Positions 1-12,771 of a stretch of DNA of 64,000 nucleotides are shown piece by piece. The notes beneath the pieces are model-generated. The model was given only the letters and a program-made list of their open reading frames with translations. It was not told the DNA's origin and did no database searches. The position numbers and the translations under genes are program-made. Source of the DNA: Euonymus europaeus (Eukaryota > Streptophyta > Magnoliopsida > Celastrales > Celastraceae); assembly GCA_963580455.1 (NCBI GenBank), contig OY756966.1, forward strand, positions 24,369,001 through 24,433,000, written 5' to 3'. How positions within the stretch are numbered: the stretch's first letter is position 1; every line of letters starts with the position of its first letter.

Positions 1-3000
1 ATTAAGGGGCGATCTAGTGATGAAAAATACTGGATTCAATCGGTGTACTATTAAATAAATATATGTGAAAATTTCATAAATGTATAGTAAAGCATGAAAA
101 ATTCAAGGTTTTTTTTGTTAGAAAGAAAAATAAAATTCAATTTCTTATATAATCAAATGTTTTGAATTTATGTTCGACAATTCAGAATTGTCATGCATAT
201 TTTATGATGAGTTTATTTTTTTATTCCAAAAAAAATATCAAAATCATGATATATATTAAATATTACACATTTATTAATTTATTTTTTTCACACTGAACTT
301 ACCCCCTTCTTTTTTATCTAATATAAACAAATGTAAGTTGATCGTGTTTGGTTTGTGAATATACGCCACAATCTGTCTTGGTTTCAGTGCTTGCGGAATG
401 CAGACACAAAAGGAGTAAAAAAATAGATGGACAGAGCTTGACAGCAGAGAGCCATTCATAAATAAATAGAAATAACGTGCACGCTACGTGATTGGTTGGC
501 TCTCTCTTTTTCTTTTTCTTTTACTAATCAATAATTAATTGAGTATAGTACTACTAATTACTAGTACTAGTGTTTAAATTAAAAATATGACCCGACCCGA
601 CCCAACATTATTATTTGGGATTGCGGTGTCTGCCACTCTGCCATAAAACTTTTACATTCGCTGTAATTACTTTTTAAGCCCTGAAGGAATTTATTTTATT
701 TTTTAAAAATCACTAATGCTCTTTAATCAAAATTATGAGTTCAGTGATTTTTTTTTGTTCCAAATAAAAAAGCAAATTGATGGTGAAAAAAATGCCAAAA
801 TTCTAGATCATTGAATATAATTAAATCTGAAATATCATATTTTTTTTCTAAACTTTATTTGATTTTTATTTGACAAAAAATAATACCATCAGACTTAAAA
901 TTCTCACCAAAACACATTCGTCAATTTAAAAATTAAAAAAGCTATTACAGTGGTATACACTGTAAAAATATTACAGCAGACCCGAGCACTCAAAATTATT
1001 ATTGGCATTGATATTGCGCTCAAAACGTGTTCGACAGAAAATGAAAAAAAATCGCTTCAAAATAGAAATCAGAAAAAAATACATTTTCGGTAATAAAAAC
1101 AGAAACTTAAAACGGAAACACAGAGAACGTACAATAAATCAAACGGAATCTCAAAATTTGTCAGTTTAAATTGGAATGTTTGCAAAACAATAGCACAAGC
1201 GAAATTCATATCATCCACACAAACACAATGACCGAGTACATAATTACTTTATCATTTTATAATTATCTCGAAATGAATATTAGAAACAACAGTGTGTCGA
1301 CGTCTTATTGTGCAACTTGAGCATTGGCTTCACTTTAATATTTTTTTTGTTAGAAAGAAAAATCGAATTCACTTTAATATAAAATTATATGTTTAACTAA
1401 CAATTCAGAATAGTCAGACGCATTTTTCGATGAATTCAATTTTTATTTCAAATAAAAAATACTTCCGAATTCGTCATATTAAATATAATATATTTATAAA
1501 TTTATTTCCACTGTCGAATTTTTTATTTATTTATCTGCCACAAACAAAGGGTATGCACTACACAAGTTGTCTTGGTTTCAATGCTTTCATACATAAAAAA
1601 AGACCGACAAGGCAGACAGCAGAGGACCATTCATTCAATTAGAAATAACGTGCCTTTTAAATGATTGGCATTCTTTCTTTGTTTATTTTTTATTTTTTTT
1701 CTAATCAATAATTGAGTAGTGTGTACTTGTACAGTTGTACTCTAGTTTAAATACATGACCCAACCCAAAATTATTGGAATCGCCATAAAAGATTCGGTAC
1801 CACTAAACATTTTTAATATTGGTGTCTCTAAAATGAGATAGATTTATGGCTCCACATATTTGAGTTTTGAATTTTAAAATATTCACAACATTTAATTTTA
1901 GCAAATCATAAATTATAGTTAAATGAAACTCACTTATCTCGGTTCCCAAAACACAAAAATCATTCACACGATAATTTCATCTTCTTCCAATACTTCGACA
2001 ATAGTGTTAATGTCTTGCCGACGAGTTTGAACGTCATTGCTGAATCTTTGCGAAGAACATTAAAGTTCGAGGAACAAGTGAATTGAACACTGAATCTTTA
2101 ACGTGAAATTTTGAGATGGATTTTAGAACTTCACTCGTGAGCTAGATTTTTTAGATGGCGCATGTCCAACATAGGTCAGCGAGTTTCTTTCTTTGAGTTG
2201 GATTTTATTGTTATATTGGATAGGTACTTATTCCGAGTTCGAGAGCGGTGAACAGCGGTCTGTAACTTCTATCACATTTGATGGGTTGGATATTTCTTGA
2301 ATGGCAGCATCAATACACCTAAAGAGGGCAAGATTGCGTTTTCAACATTGCTACATTGTAATGGCAATGCATTAACATTGCTAAGCGTACGTGTGCATGT
2401 TACATCGTGATTAAAATTGTATTACATTGAGTACGATGTAAATGTAATTAGGCTTACAACATTGGTCATTGTGACAAATTGGTATAAGTTTGCCGCTGAT
2501 ATTAAATTGTACGTATAACATAACATTAACCAATCCTATGTTGTGGTAATTAGATATCGAATTTGAACAAATATGGTATGACATTCGACTGCTTTCATTT
2601 GAGATTATTTATTATTACCATGTTATAAGTATTATTACATAGTATAATTGGTATTACAACGCGGTGTTCCTTTTGACTATTAATTAATAACATTGCCTGA
2701 GTAGACTAAAGTTCTAACACCATGTTATTCATATATTATAACTAATTGCATCCCTCCTTCATAGACGGCGAAAGGAAGGTCCACACGATTGAAAGACGGT
2801 GGGCAAGTAGCGTCAAAAGTAAAGGATTCATCGTCTATGAAGCCTCGTAGACGTCCCCATGAGATGCAGTTCAAATCCAACCTCGGTGCATTTACAATGC
2901 TATTAAGAGGCCCCAAGTTGAACAACAAGCGTAAATAATTGCTCCAAAAAACACCTTTCTGGATTATGTTTAAGAAATCAAATTAATATATGAAGACGAC

Positions 3001-4216
3001 AATGACTCGAAGATTAATTAAGAAGAATGGGAGCTAGCGCATGCTAAAAATGTCTTTTAACAAATATTGAAAATTTGGATCCCACATCTCCTTCTTGGAA
3101 TACAAGTGAGAAAGTGAAGCATATTCTCCTCCAATGCATGAAGATAAATTAACACCCTTCATATTTATAATCAACAAATAAATTATCAAAACATGAGGAC
3201 GAAAATAGCAATGTGAGAAATGCTTTAAGAATAAATTCACATGAGCAGAATCTATTATGTTCTAAGTAAATTATTCATATCACTTATTACAATAGATTTA
3301 TGGTGAATTGGCTAATGGCATTGTGTATTCAAATGTTATTTGTAAATGTAATAAACAACAGAAACAATGTAATAATAAAGCACCTTTAGAGTAATTCTTC
3401 CCTCGATTCTCTTCCTTTATTTTCTTCTAACATATCTAAACAAGGAAATTAAGAGGAATATCATTTTTCTTTTTCCTTTTCTTTCCAAGTCTCTCAATCC
3501 AAACACACCGTAAGTCTTTCAATCCAAACACACCGTAAGGAATCCAACTTGTAACTGGACCGGAAACCCATGTAGACCTCTTGGGCCCTAAATGGTGGTC
3601 CAAACGAAATTAGGTCAATATCTAATGAGAACTTAGAAAGCTTCAGGTTGGGTTTTAGTTGGAGTACGTTGGGCAGCAACGCAAAAGTAGCATAACAGGA
3701 ACAACTGAAAAAAAGCCAGAAACCCAACGAGAAACACAAAAAAGAAAATTAGAAAATAAATCAATCCATGCACAAACAGACGATTTAAGCTGATTAGCTG
3801 AGTATAAAGAACAAATGAATGCTAAAATCACTTCCACCAAACGTCATTAAGAAGAACACTATAGGTAAAACTTTATATACTTTTTGGGTGGTTAGCTTGC
3901 AACCGTAAGGTGGTATACCAAAAAAACTTAACAGGATTACAGTGATTAGCGAGTTAGTATTTTATAACGTGGTGGCGCAACCAGAGATCGTACATCACCA
4001 TATGAAATGCATCGTATTTGATGGGAGGTGAATTCCACTGGAAGTGCTTCTGGACCTGGGCATGACACAGGAAGAACAATGTAATCAGCAATCGCAACTT
4101 ATCCTCGTAAAACTTACAAAAATTCCTCACAATGTATATCAGTAAAGCAAGAACGAGTATTCGACCAAGAAACCCAAAAAATTATCTTAAAGACCTTCTT
4201 GTAGCAAATTATAATA
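1..4216. other. AT-rich intergenic region, no supported gene
   Basis: No convincing coding region is visible on either strand; the short open frames lack family features. The stretch is rich in A/T homopolymers. It holds a diverged duplicated segment (listed separately) and, near 3490-3540, two copies of a roughly 25-bp unit containing CAATCCAAACACACCGTAAG. The part from about 2290 to 2700 is full of repeated ACATTG/ATTAC words. The region ends in the 3' flank of the minus-strand glycosyltransferase gene. Confidence 0.6.
100..1795. repeat. Diverged direct duplication of a ~0.5-kb segment
   Basis: Bases about 100-640 and 1330-1795 share an ordered series of matching blocks. These are TTTTTTTTGTTAGAAAGAAAAAT, an ACAATTCAGAAT block, TTGGTTTCA followed by GACAGCAGAG and CCATTCAT, AGAAATAACGTGC, and CTAATCAATAATT followed by TGACCCRACCC. 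The copies are direct and about 1.2 kb apart. Many substitutions and indels separate them, so the duplication is old. Whether it is a transposon pair or a simple segmental duplication cannot be decided here. Confidence 0.6.
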
Positions 4217-7200
4217 TTATGGTAAAAGTTTTTTCAAGACGATATTTAATTGTCTAAGTTGCAATGCAGAGGCATATACCTTTACTAAATTCTTATGCAG
4301 GGCAGGAAAATCTACACCTGATTTGGCCTTCAGAATTTGCTTGAGTTGATACACATCATGCTCCTTAACAATGACAGAAAATTTGTGCCAATCAAGAATA
4401 TCATTGAATGGCAGGTCATAGTAGTCAGACAATATTACTGCACAGAAAAATAAAAACATGAGACAGGAATAGCATAGGCAATACTAGAAGAATAACAACG
4501 CCACAATCAAAACCCAAATCAGTCAAATGCACAGCAAAAAATAAAGCTAATTTACTAAGTTGCATCACTGCAACTGCAAAAAACTGTGTTGGATTCATAT
4601 GTTCAGGACTTGAAGGAATATATAAGTATACAAGAAAGAGGAATTAAGTGCTTCATCAATAGCGATAACTGCCATTTCAGACACAATCTGTGTGCATTGA
4701 CAGAGGCACCCTGAAGTTTCCCGCCTAAGCATAAAAAGGCTCTCTGTGTTTGGTAGGAGCACCTCAAAATTCTTTACTACCTAATCCTATGAGTATTACG
4801 AGGGTCAGGACCTATGTGAAAATTCAGGAGCACAAATGCCAAAGCAGCACCTGTCAAAATTAGAAGCATGCAAGATAACTGGGATTGGCTATTTCTGCAG
4901 GAATTTTCAATCTAATTTATTGGTTTACTCATTTTGCTGGAGCATTAAAATGATGGGAGCCAAACAGATTGTCTGAAGGCATGCAAACCATTTTAAGGAT
5001 ATATCTTGAATCACAATTAAGGGCAAGCAATGTAATCAAATTTTCAGAAGTACAACAAGAAATAATGGGGAGCATAGTCTTTACCAGGAACACATCCATA
5101 ATGGATTGAGTCAGCTATGCGAGCACTGTTAACCTGGGAGCCACCAGGACATATGCAGAACTTAGTCCTGTAAAATCTCTTCTGATATACAAGAGGTCCA
5201 GTGGCCCTGCTTATCCTGTTGTTTGAAATATCAAGCTCTGTGTCGTTCTCCCATACACGTGCTAGTATAACTCTAATTTTAGAGTTTCGATGACCTGCCC
5301 AAAAACCAAGTGTTGTCCTGCAAAAAATGCTTACTGTCAATGTGAGTCATGAAATGTGTGGCCTGATTCGGTACCATTTTACATTGTTGAACCCCCTTGC
5401 ATGCACATATTTTGAACTCAGTTCACAGGCCAATGAAAAGAGGTACTACAGTGCCCAAAAGATGTAGCTCATGATGTCCAGTTGTACCAAATGCAAACAT
5501 CTTTATAACAAGACACTTCCAAAATTATTAACATAGTCCAACAAATATACACCAAGTGGTGTAGTTAAATGGAACAATGAAGCAGCAAAGTAAACATTGC
5601 CTTCAGGCCCTACACACAGCCACACATACTTAACCATATTAAAAACACATTACGGAATTAGTTGATAACCACCACTTGGACACTTGGATTTCCCTTTGCC
5701 ATCAGTTCATCCCCAATTTGAACTCATGTAACTTCAATCACTATTATCACATATTCTCTCTACCAGGATAATGCAAACCAATGGCTAGCCAGAGTAAAAA
5801 AAAACCCTGCTGAAAACGTGCACATCCATTATATAAAGGGAAGGATATCTTTAAATGTCTACATCACAATAACACTTAGACCAAAACTACTCATAATATG
5901 GACAATGTTTACCTTTTGTTCAACCTAAACTGAACAGCTCTAAAGTCTGAAGCATGAACAGAAAACTAACGCGTAAGCTTAATATTTGGAAGAAAGTATT
6001 GGAAACATGGATCTAAGTAAGCCAATTCTTATACGAAGCTTAGAATCTTAACAAGTTCAAAACTTGTGCTCTTACCTGTTTTCTATATCGTTTCCTCCAG
6101 CTGGAAGTGCAAAAGGCTGAAGTACCTGAGGGAGAGCAACATCTTTGTGTGGAATGAAATTAACATCGTAACTTGGGGAGCACACAACTCGAATTGCATT
6201 CTTGACGAGAAACGGAACCCCTTCGGTTGCCCTCACACCTACATCATGACACGTGACAAAGAAATGATCTGCACCCAGTGTTCTGTTCCAATAAGGATAC
6301 TTAGCTATCAGGCTATCCACATAATTCTGAACAATTATAGTCATGTTCTCATATGATGTACCCTGCAAACAATCATCCAATCACCAAAGATCAAACGCCA
6401 TAAAACAACATAGCTCTCTATCAATCAGAACAAACCACATTGCAATTCACAATTCACACAATAGTATACTTGAACTATGGCAGTCATTATCATCACTGAC
6501 AGTGTGCAATAAAAGAGTGCCCTTCAATGGAAAACAGAGAAACAAGATTCAACCACATTAAAGACTCGTAGAAGCAAATCCCAGAAACAATGGATCTGCC
6601 ACAAAAGACTGGATGCAGTCATTGATCAAATAAAGGAAGACTCGTACCTTGCCTCGCATCTTGTGGCAAGAGATCGGGATAAAGAATATGTGCGCCTGAT
6701 CAGGGTCTTCGGTTCGGAACTTACTCTCCCGAATGTTCTGAAAGAAATAGCCCTCGCTAGCATACTTGCCAGTTAGCTTCCTTGGGGTCTGGTAGAACGT
6801 GTTAGGGTCTCCATCTGGGTATATGTAAACCTTAAATTTCCTCTCCATTTCCTTGTAATTCAATCGAAACACTTCCGGATTATGGTAGAGATCCGATATC
6901 TCATTCTCACCATCACCATCTTTATCATCAACTTCTTCCACAGTCTCTCTCACTCTCTTCCCAGGATTAGAAGCAGCAACGGTAGTAGTTACAGCAACAC
7001 CAGTAACCTAAAAAATCCATAAGGATAAAAAAAAACATAAATTAAGGGGAAAATATTAAAAGATTAAAGTTCGGGGATTGTTGTATTTGGTACCTGTGTA
7101 GGGGAAGAGGAGAGGTAATGGAATTGGGGGGAGTTAAGGGACCTGAGGGAGAGATAGGTGAAGGAAATTAAGGTTAGAAAGGCGAAAGTAAGGAGGGAGC

Positions 7201-7261
7201 CTTGGAGAGAGCAGCAAGTAGAAGACGGTGACGGAATTTGTTGATGCTTCCCCACCGTCAT
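4217..7261 (-). CDS. Exostosin-family (GT47) glycosyltransferase, 422 aa, 5 exons
   Basis: This is a putative type II Golgi glycosyltransferase of plant family GT47, whose members act on cell-wall polysaccharides or proteoglycans. The acceptor cannot be predicted. Exons on the minus strand are 7261-7094, 7007-6648, 6362-6076, 5317-5085 and 4437-4217. All junctions are GT-AG and the phases match, giving 422 aa. Residues about 20-40 form one hydrophobic signal anchor after a short cytoplasmic tail. The exostosin domain covers about 90-400. It starts with the FKVYIYPDGDP block and includes FFIPISCHKMRGK, ADHFFVTCHDVG, the LGFWAGHRNSKIR block and the KFCICPGGSQVNSARIADSI / CVPVILSDYYDLPF nucleotide-sugar-binding region typical of GT47. 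GGSQVNSAR stands where many relatives have G(F/Y)EVxSPR. The start is the first ATG, directly before the anchor. The next gene upstream, the methyltransferase, lies in the same orientation and ends about 0.4 kb away. The exact subfamily is not assigned. Confidence 0.9.
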
Positions 7262-7686
7262 CTTCAGGGTTTCGCGGCTGTTTCCGGCGACAGCAACTAC
7301 GAGGAGTTCTTATCGGGGCCTTGCGGTTGAAGATGAGGACTGGTGAAGCTGTGTGTGAAAAGTTCGGTTCTTGGCTTCCGATTTTGATTTCCCCCTACTA
7401 CCTATGCTTGCTTTATTAAGTGAATATTATTTATTTATATTCTTTGTTTCCCCACAATAAAACCAACATGTTATTATTGCTTTTTTTTATATATTTAATT
7501 CAACTTAGTAATCACAGCTAGAAATATGGAAATAAACCTTGATGAGGAAGGAGGGTAGAAAGATCTGCTAGATTCCATATTAAATTGAATGAAACCAATT
7601 GACAATGTCACTCCTAAGATGCAATGACAAAACTTTAACTGCAACCATCAACCCTAGATTTTCTATAATTATATGGAATGAATTTA

Positions 7687-10533
7687 TTACACAAACATCT
7701 GGTTGTTTCTAGGCTGTAACATGTACAAGAAAATTCCACCAGCAACTGAAACATTGAGTGACTCAAACTTTCCGGCCATTGGGATGCTGACAAGCTCACA
7801 TTTCTGCCGAGATTTCTCTGAAAGGCCAATGCCTTCGCTACCCAGAACCAAGCACAAAGGTATATCTACTAATGATTCTGCAAACCCTTGAGATAAGGAT
7901 GATAGCTGTCTCATTTCTCTGTCACTAGCCGAATGTCCAGCAAGCATCCGCAGTTGGAATTCATCTTCAAGGGCTTCAAGATCATTCCAAGAGCCTGAAA
8001 CTATAGGCAGCTGAAACGAAGCACCTCGGCTAGCACGGAGTGCTTTCTCATTGAATGGATCGCAACAGCCAGGAAGCAGAAACACACCACCCTGACGGAA
8101 ACCCATTCCATTATTAGAGTGAATGTCACAAATTTATAAGCTGATGAAAGACGATTACTATAGATTGACGTGCAAAGGGGAACATATTTGGAAAGGTCTG
8201 TAAAATGAAAAGAGAGTTCAGAATATATACTTTGTAGCTTACTATTTAGATGAAAAAACAAGAGAGTTATTCTGTAGACTTGCAACTAAATCCTTACCCA
8301 TCTAAAGGCCACAGCTGATCGAATCAGAGTTCCTAGGTTACCAGGGTCCTGCATGAGCAACTCTTCTGAATTAGTGAAGCAAAATTTCCAGAAGATTCCT
8401 GAAATCAAAAGCTTGCAACTTTGAGCTTTTGTTTTATTAATCGTGCAGGACTGAGTCGTAAATGAGCATTGTGACCCTATATATCAGTTATTTAAAGGAA
8501 ATACTCATAAAAAACTAAAAAAGATGACCAATTTCAAGACGGATTCATGTTTATAAGATGTGGTTGAAGTTTTAGGTTGGGCTGTTGATCTACCACAATC
8601 CTTATCTAAGAGCAGTGCTGTACAAAAATGTGCTAAATAGGCATGACATAATCAGAGTTGGGACGAAGCATATCCAACATTCTCTATGATACATGTCCAG
8701 ACATATAAATGAACTAATCATAGTTTAAGCAGTTGCAGCACAAAAGCATTCATTTCACTTCCATAAAGAAGAGTGAGTTTTGCAAAACATTGAGAAATAT
8801 GACAGAAGTCCTGCCCAGCAAACTTATTGTTTGTTCAAGTGTTCAACAGAATCACCATGAGCAGAATACTCAACTGGCATTTAAAAGAACTTTTAAGCAA
8901 ATTTAAGACATCATTTGAGCAAGATACTGCATATACTCTCAACAAAATATGCACAATTACAACATGAAAAGGGCAAAAGGAAAGAAAAAAGAGAACCAGA
9001 GGCAATCCGAGAATATTTGTTGGATTCACATCCATACCTGGATCCCATCGAGTACTAGAACCCGGTGTGGGAAACGGAACCACGTCTTACAATCTGCACC
9101 ATTTTGACTAACATCTACATTGGAGAAACTAGTAGAAATTCTCATTAAGGCAATTGCTTCAATAGCCTCCGTTGAATGCACCCCAGAAAGCTTCTTCATC
9201 ACTGCCGAGCTCACACGCACAATATGAATTGACATACCATCCAGCCCTTCAGGAATCTCAGCCTTATCAAGTAGTAACAAATAATCAACTCCAACTGCTC
9301 TCCCTTCTAACGTCTCCCAATACCTGCATATTTCACTTCAGATAAAATATTTTATCATTACCAATATCACGAATAGAAGTAGAAGAAAGAAAAACCTGCC
9401 AATGGGAGACAACTATGAACAAGATGAAAACGTCCTATAGCAAGTAGAGAGGGAGGAGGATGACAGGAGTAGTGATACCAAATCATCTCAGAATACAGAA
9501 GAAGATAAAGGTTTAAAGTAACCTGTTCCTTTGTAGCAAGGCCTAAAGTTGTTGGTTTAATTGTATCAGCCTATCAGGTAAAATTGAAATAATAGAAAAT
9601 CATTCCTGTGAAGACCATCTAAAGTTAGAACTGATTGAATAGACTTTTCATGAAACAGGTAACCTATTCTGATTCAAATTGCAACCCCATTCATCTGACT
9701 TAAACCCCCAAATGGCAAGAATTATCAATAGCCCCTACTGTTCTATAAACCAACACACCAGAGCCCACTATCCACTCGCATGCCTCTCAACAAAGATCCC
9801 AAAACAAATTAATCTGAAAACCAGTTTCACTAAATTCTATGTCTAAACAATCTAATAACTTCTGTTGCCAAATAAATTCCTTTTTGAGACAAGTTGTCAA
9901 CCACCACAAAGAAATTCACTTGTCAAGGCTTCATGAATGTCCTTCCTTTCCACTAGTGATTGGCTTGATCTTCCAGTCAATGATATTCCCAGAGAAGAAT
10001 CAATGGATAAAATGAAAGGATAGACTACATGAAAATGCATATACATAAGCATGTGAAATTTCCAGCTACTAATACATAAATCCAAAACATGGTCTTTGAA
10101 AGTTCCTCAACCTCAACAGTCAAAAGAACTAATCGAGATTAACCCAAGTTTCAATTTTTGTTTTGTTTTGCTTTCTTTTCCTTCGCATTTTCACAGTAAC
10201 AAAATCTCCGAAGTGCAGGGATTACCTTATGGGAGTGGCACCAACAACAAGAACAGAACCGTGAGAGTGGCGATAAGAGGAGCTGTGGCGGAGCTTGAGA
10301 CAGTGTTTCACAAATGGGTTAGAGGTGCTAGTTATGGATTCCACATGAGAAGGTAAACGGAAATCAAATCCCACAAAATTATCAGTATTATCAAACCCAT
10401 AACACTGATGAGAAGATTTCCTTTGAAATTGGGTTCGTTGTTGAGCAATTGCTAGGTTAACCTTCGGATTTGAGAGTTTGAGAAATTTTGAAGAAGGCGT
10501 CGTTGCGACCCAGGAAGCATATGAGTATTGCAT
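7687..10533 (-). CDS. SpoU/TrmH-type tRNA/rRNA 2'-O-ribose methyltransferase, 349 aa, 4 exons
   Basis: This is a predicted SPOUT-class enzyme that transfers methyl from S-adenosylmethionine to a ribose 2'-OH in tRNA or rRNA. Exons on the minus strand are 10533-10226, 9323-9038, 8348-8298 (only 51 bp) and 8091-7687. Phases agree at all junctions. All three SpoU motifs are present. Motif 1 ([17 protein letters not shown], about 194-210) is split across exons 2 and 3. Motif 2 is [12 protein letters not shown] (296-307). Motif 3 is the [20 protein letters not shown] block (318-337), which forms the trefoil-knot cofactor pocket. Residues 1 to about 75 are rich in Ser, Arg and Gln and nearly free of acidic residues at the start, consistent with a chloroplast or mitochondrial transit peptide (inference). 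Residues about 80-180 resemble the substrate-binding domain that precedes SpoU. The gene is head-to-head with the small coiled-coil gene and probably shares its promoter. Confidence 0.9.
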
Positions 10534-10660
10534 TCTGCCTTCTTTCTTGTTGTTTGTCGTTTGTTACGGATAATTTATTGGGTAATAAACGGCACCGTTT
10601 AAGCCCCCGCAAGTGATTAGTGAAGCTACAAGGCGGTGCCGTTTCGTATATAAGCGAAAA
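10534..10660. promoter_or_regulatory. Compact bidirectional promoter between methyltransferase and coiled-coil gene
   Basis: Only about 120 bp separate the methyltransferase ATG (minus strand, 10533) from a TATA-like TATATAAG at 10647-10654 facing right. Two copies of one 10-bp word lie inside: AACGGCACC within the near-palindrome AAACGGCACCGTTT (10587-10600), and GGTGCCGTTT (10635-10644). They could bind a shared regulator, but no factor is assigned. The methyltransferase side shows no TATA box. Confidence 0.55.
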
Positions 10661-12348
10661 GCGGATGTGTAGAAGTTCGTTTGTTATTTCCCTCTTTCTC
10701 ATTCTTCGTCTACGCGTTCTTTTGTCTACGGGACTCCGTATAATCCCAACCTCGGGCTTCTTCGTTCCACTCAAATTCTCTCAGTGGCTGAGAAATGGAT
10801 CAGTGAGGAGATTGCTCATACACCAGGTATTAATAGTAGTCTCAATCTTGCACTCTAATTTTTAGGGATTTGCGGAGCAAAGTAGCTTTTCCAAATCTGG
10901 ATGCCCTAGTTTTCCTATTAGCCTGACTTTTTTTGGGGGTGATGATACAAAAGTCTCATATTAGAAATCTGGGTCGGAATTTTTAATTTTGGGGTTTCAA
11001 AAGTTTGATTCTTCAATTGGTGCTTTTGAGTTTGTTATTCATTGTCTGATGTACTTAAATTTTTTTTTGTCATGATACAATGTGTCAATATTTTTCTGGA
11101 TTCAAATTTGATGTTTGGGACTTACAGATCTTGTTTCTTCAATTTTTGATCGTGCGTTTGTTCATGATGTGCTTGCACAGTTGCACGTGGTTCTATTGTA
11201 ACTGGATTTATAAATTTAGGTTTCAATTTGGGTTCTAAGGTAAGGGTTTCGGCTTGAGTCTTGTTAGGTTTATTGGAATCCTTGAGAGATAGGGGAGCCT
11301 TTCTTAGCAATACATTACTACTTTTTGGTACCCCAACAATTTCTTGCAGCCTGCCTCGACTATAGAAACCCAGAATCATATTGGGCGAAGTGGAAGTCAT
11401 TGGGGTCAGTGGAAAATTAGCGAGGTCAATATGGAGATCCTCTTTTTTTTGTTTTGTTTTTTGAAGGAGTGGACTGGGCCATTTTTATAGGCAATAAAGA
11501 CCTTCACCAGGCTATTAAATGTGCTCTCGCATGCATAAGAGAGACTTTGAAACACCTGTTTATTCTCAAATCTTTTTTTTTTAGATTGAGATCCCAAAAT
11601 CTTATAATCAGCAAAGTTGCATTGCTTCCCATATTGCACAATTTCTGGTTGGCAATGAGAAAGATATGTACGTCAAGGATTCATGAAATCTCCATGCAAC
11701 AAAACGTATGCAATTATTTATAAAGGTGATTGATATTCCAAATATCTAGTCTAAAATTCATGGACTTACTAGATATTTGGTATTTCTACAAGGCTAGTTG
11801 CTATTAATTAATTTGAATTCGTCTTATGCACACTTTTGCACTTGGCCACTTTCATTAGTGGGGAAGATCCAAATTGACCTCTTGGTTGGTCTCTAATTAC
11901 TCATTTTGGCACTCTATTTGCCCGACTATTTCTCTTAAGCTGCTTCTATTTGGAGGAATCGTGTGACCAATAATGTTGGCTCTTTTTTATGCATAGATTA
12001 GTTTTTCATCTTATTGTCTATTGAAGCTTCAATGCGCTTTATGCGACTGATGACATTGGCTCTTTTTTCACTGCATGATATATTTCTGCTCTTTATGTGA
12101 CTGATGATGTTGGTTCACTGCATGATTATTTTTCTGCTCTTTATGTGACCAGTTGTTTTAAGCTCGTAGTTGATGCATTCCTCCAGTGTATATATTATGT
12201 TGAATATCTTATGCTTTTAATTTTTTTCTCAGTCTTCTGGTTATTGTGGAATATGTAATAACTGGATTCAACCATCTGTTGTACGGATTCCAGGATAAAA
12301 TTCAAGCTGGTCTGCCATTGATATATTGTTTAGATCATCGTGTGACTA
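10655..12348 (+). other. 5' UTR with a ~1.47-kb leader intron of the coiled-coil gene
   Basis: The predicted first exon runs from the TATA-box region to 10826 (CACCAG|GTATTA). The second exon starts at 12294 (TTCCAG|GATAAA), 55 bases before the ATG. The main reading frame is closed by a TGA between the acceptor and the ATG, so exon 1 does not extend the protein. A three-codon upstream ORF (ATG GAT CAG TGA) lies near 10795 and may damp translation. The intron (10827-12293) shows no gene; TTATGTGACTGATGA-type words recur near 12040-12150. Confidence 0.5.
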
Positions 12349-12771
12349 ATGCAAGATCCGAGGATGCCACAGTTAGCGGACATTTCAATTCCCAAGCCAC
12401 GAAAAAGGAAAGCGCCAACCCATAAACCAGCCATGTTTCACATACAAGTGAGTGATGTCAAAGATGCTCAACGGTCACGGTCACCGCCACCTTTAAGAGC
12501 AGAACAGAAGTCTTCCAAGCGCAGTGTGAAGAAAGAACCCTCTTCTTTGTTCCAGCAACCAGAGAGATCAAGCTCAGATACTTTGCCAGACTCCTCTCCT
12601 TTCGGAAACGATTACAGAACACTAAGGCGGAAGTATTTGTTAATGGAGGAAGAAAACTTTGCCCTGGAGAGAGAACTGATAGAGGTTGGAAACGAGGTTA
12701 AGACACTCGAAGATGAGAAACTCTCACTCTTAGACCGTCTTGTTGTGTTAGAAGGCCTTGCTGATCCCTAA
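12349..12771 (+). CDS. Small basic coiled-coil protein, 140 aa, function unknown
   Basis: I do not recognise this protein. It is one open exon. Residues 1-75 are low-complexity, basic and Ser/Pro-rich, with two possible nuclear localisation signals (KPRKRKA at 16-22 and KRSVKKE at 57-63) and an RSRSPPP stretch. Residues about 88-136 are charged and leucine-rich with heptad spacing (RKYLLMEEENFALERELIEV and onward), predicting one coiled coil that could dimerise. The protein ends four residues after it. No DNA-binding basic region of bZIP type is seen immediately before the coil. The ordered composition and the spliced leader support a real gene. A nuclear scaffold or partner protein is a guess only. 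Confidence 0.7.
   Translation: MQDPRMPQLADISIPKPRKRKAPTHKPAMFHIQVSDVKDAQRSRSPPPLRAEQKSSKRSVKKEPSSLFQQPERSSSDTLPDSSPFGNDYRTLRRKYLLMEEENFALERELIEVGNEVKTLEDEKLSLLDRLVVLEGLADP

Noticed and set aside
2725..2928. A 67-codon minus-strand frame in the left intergenic region.
   Set aside because: No recognisable domain, no extension by splicing, and no codon-usage or context support.
10620..10865. An 81-codon open frame over the leader exon of the coiled-coil gene.
   Set aside because: It runs across the predicted donor site and, when spliced, continues through the start of the main frame in another phase to a stop; it fits a leader, not a protein.
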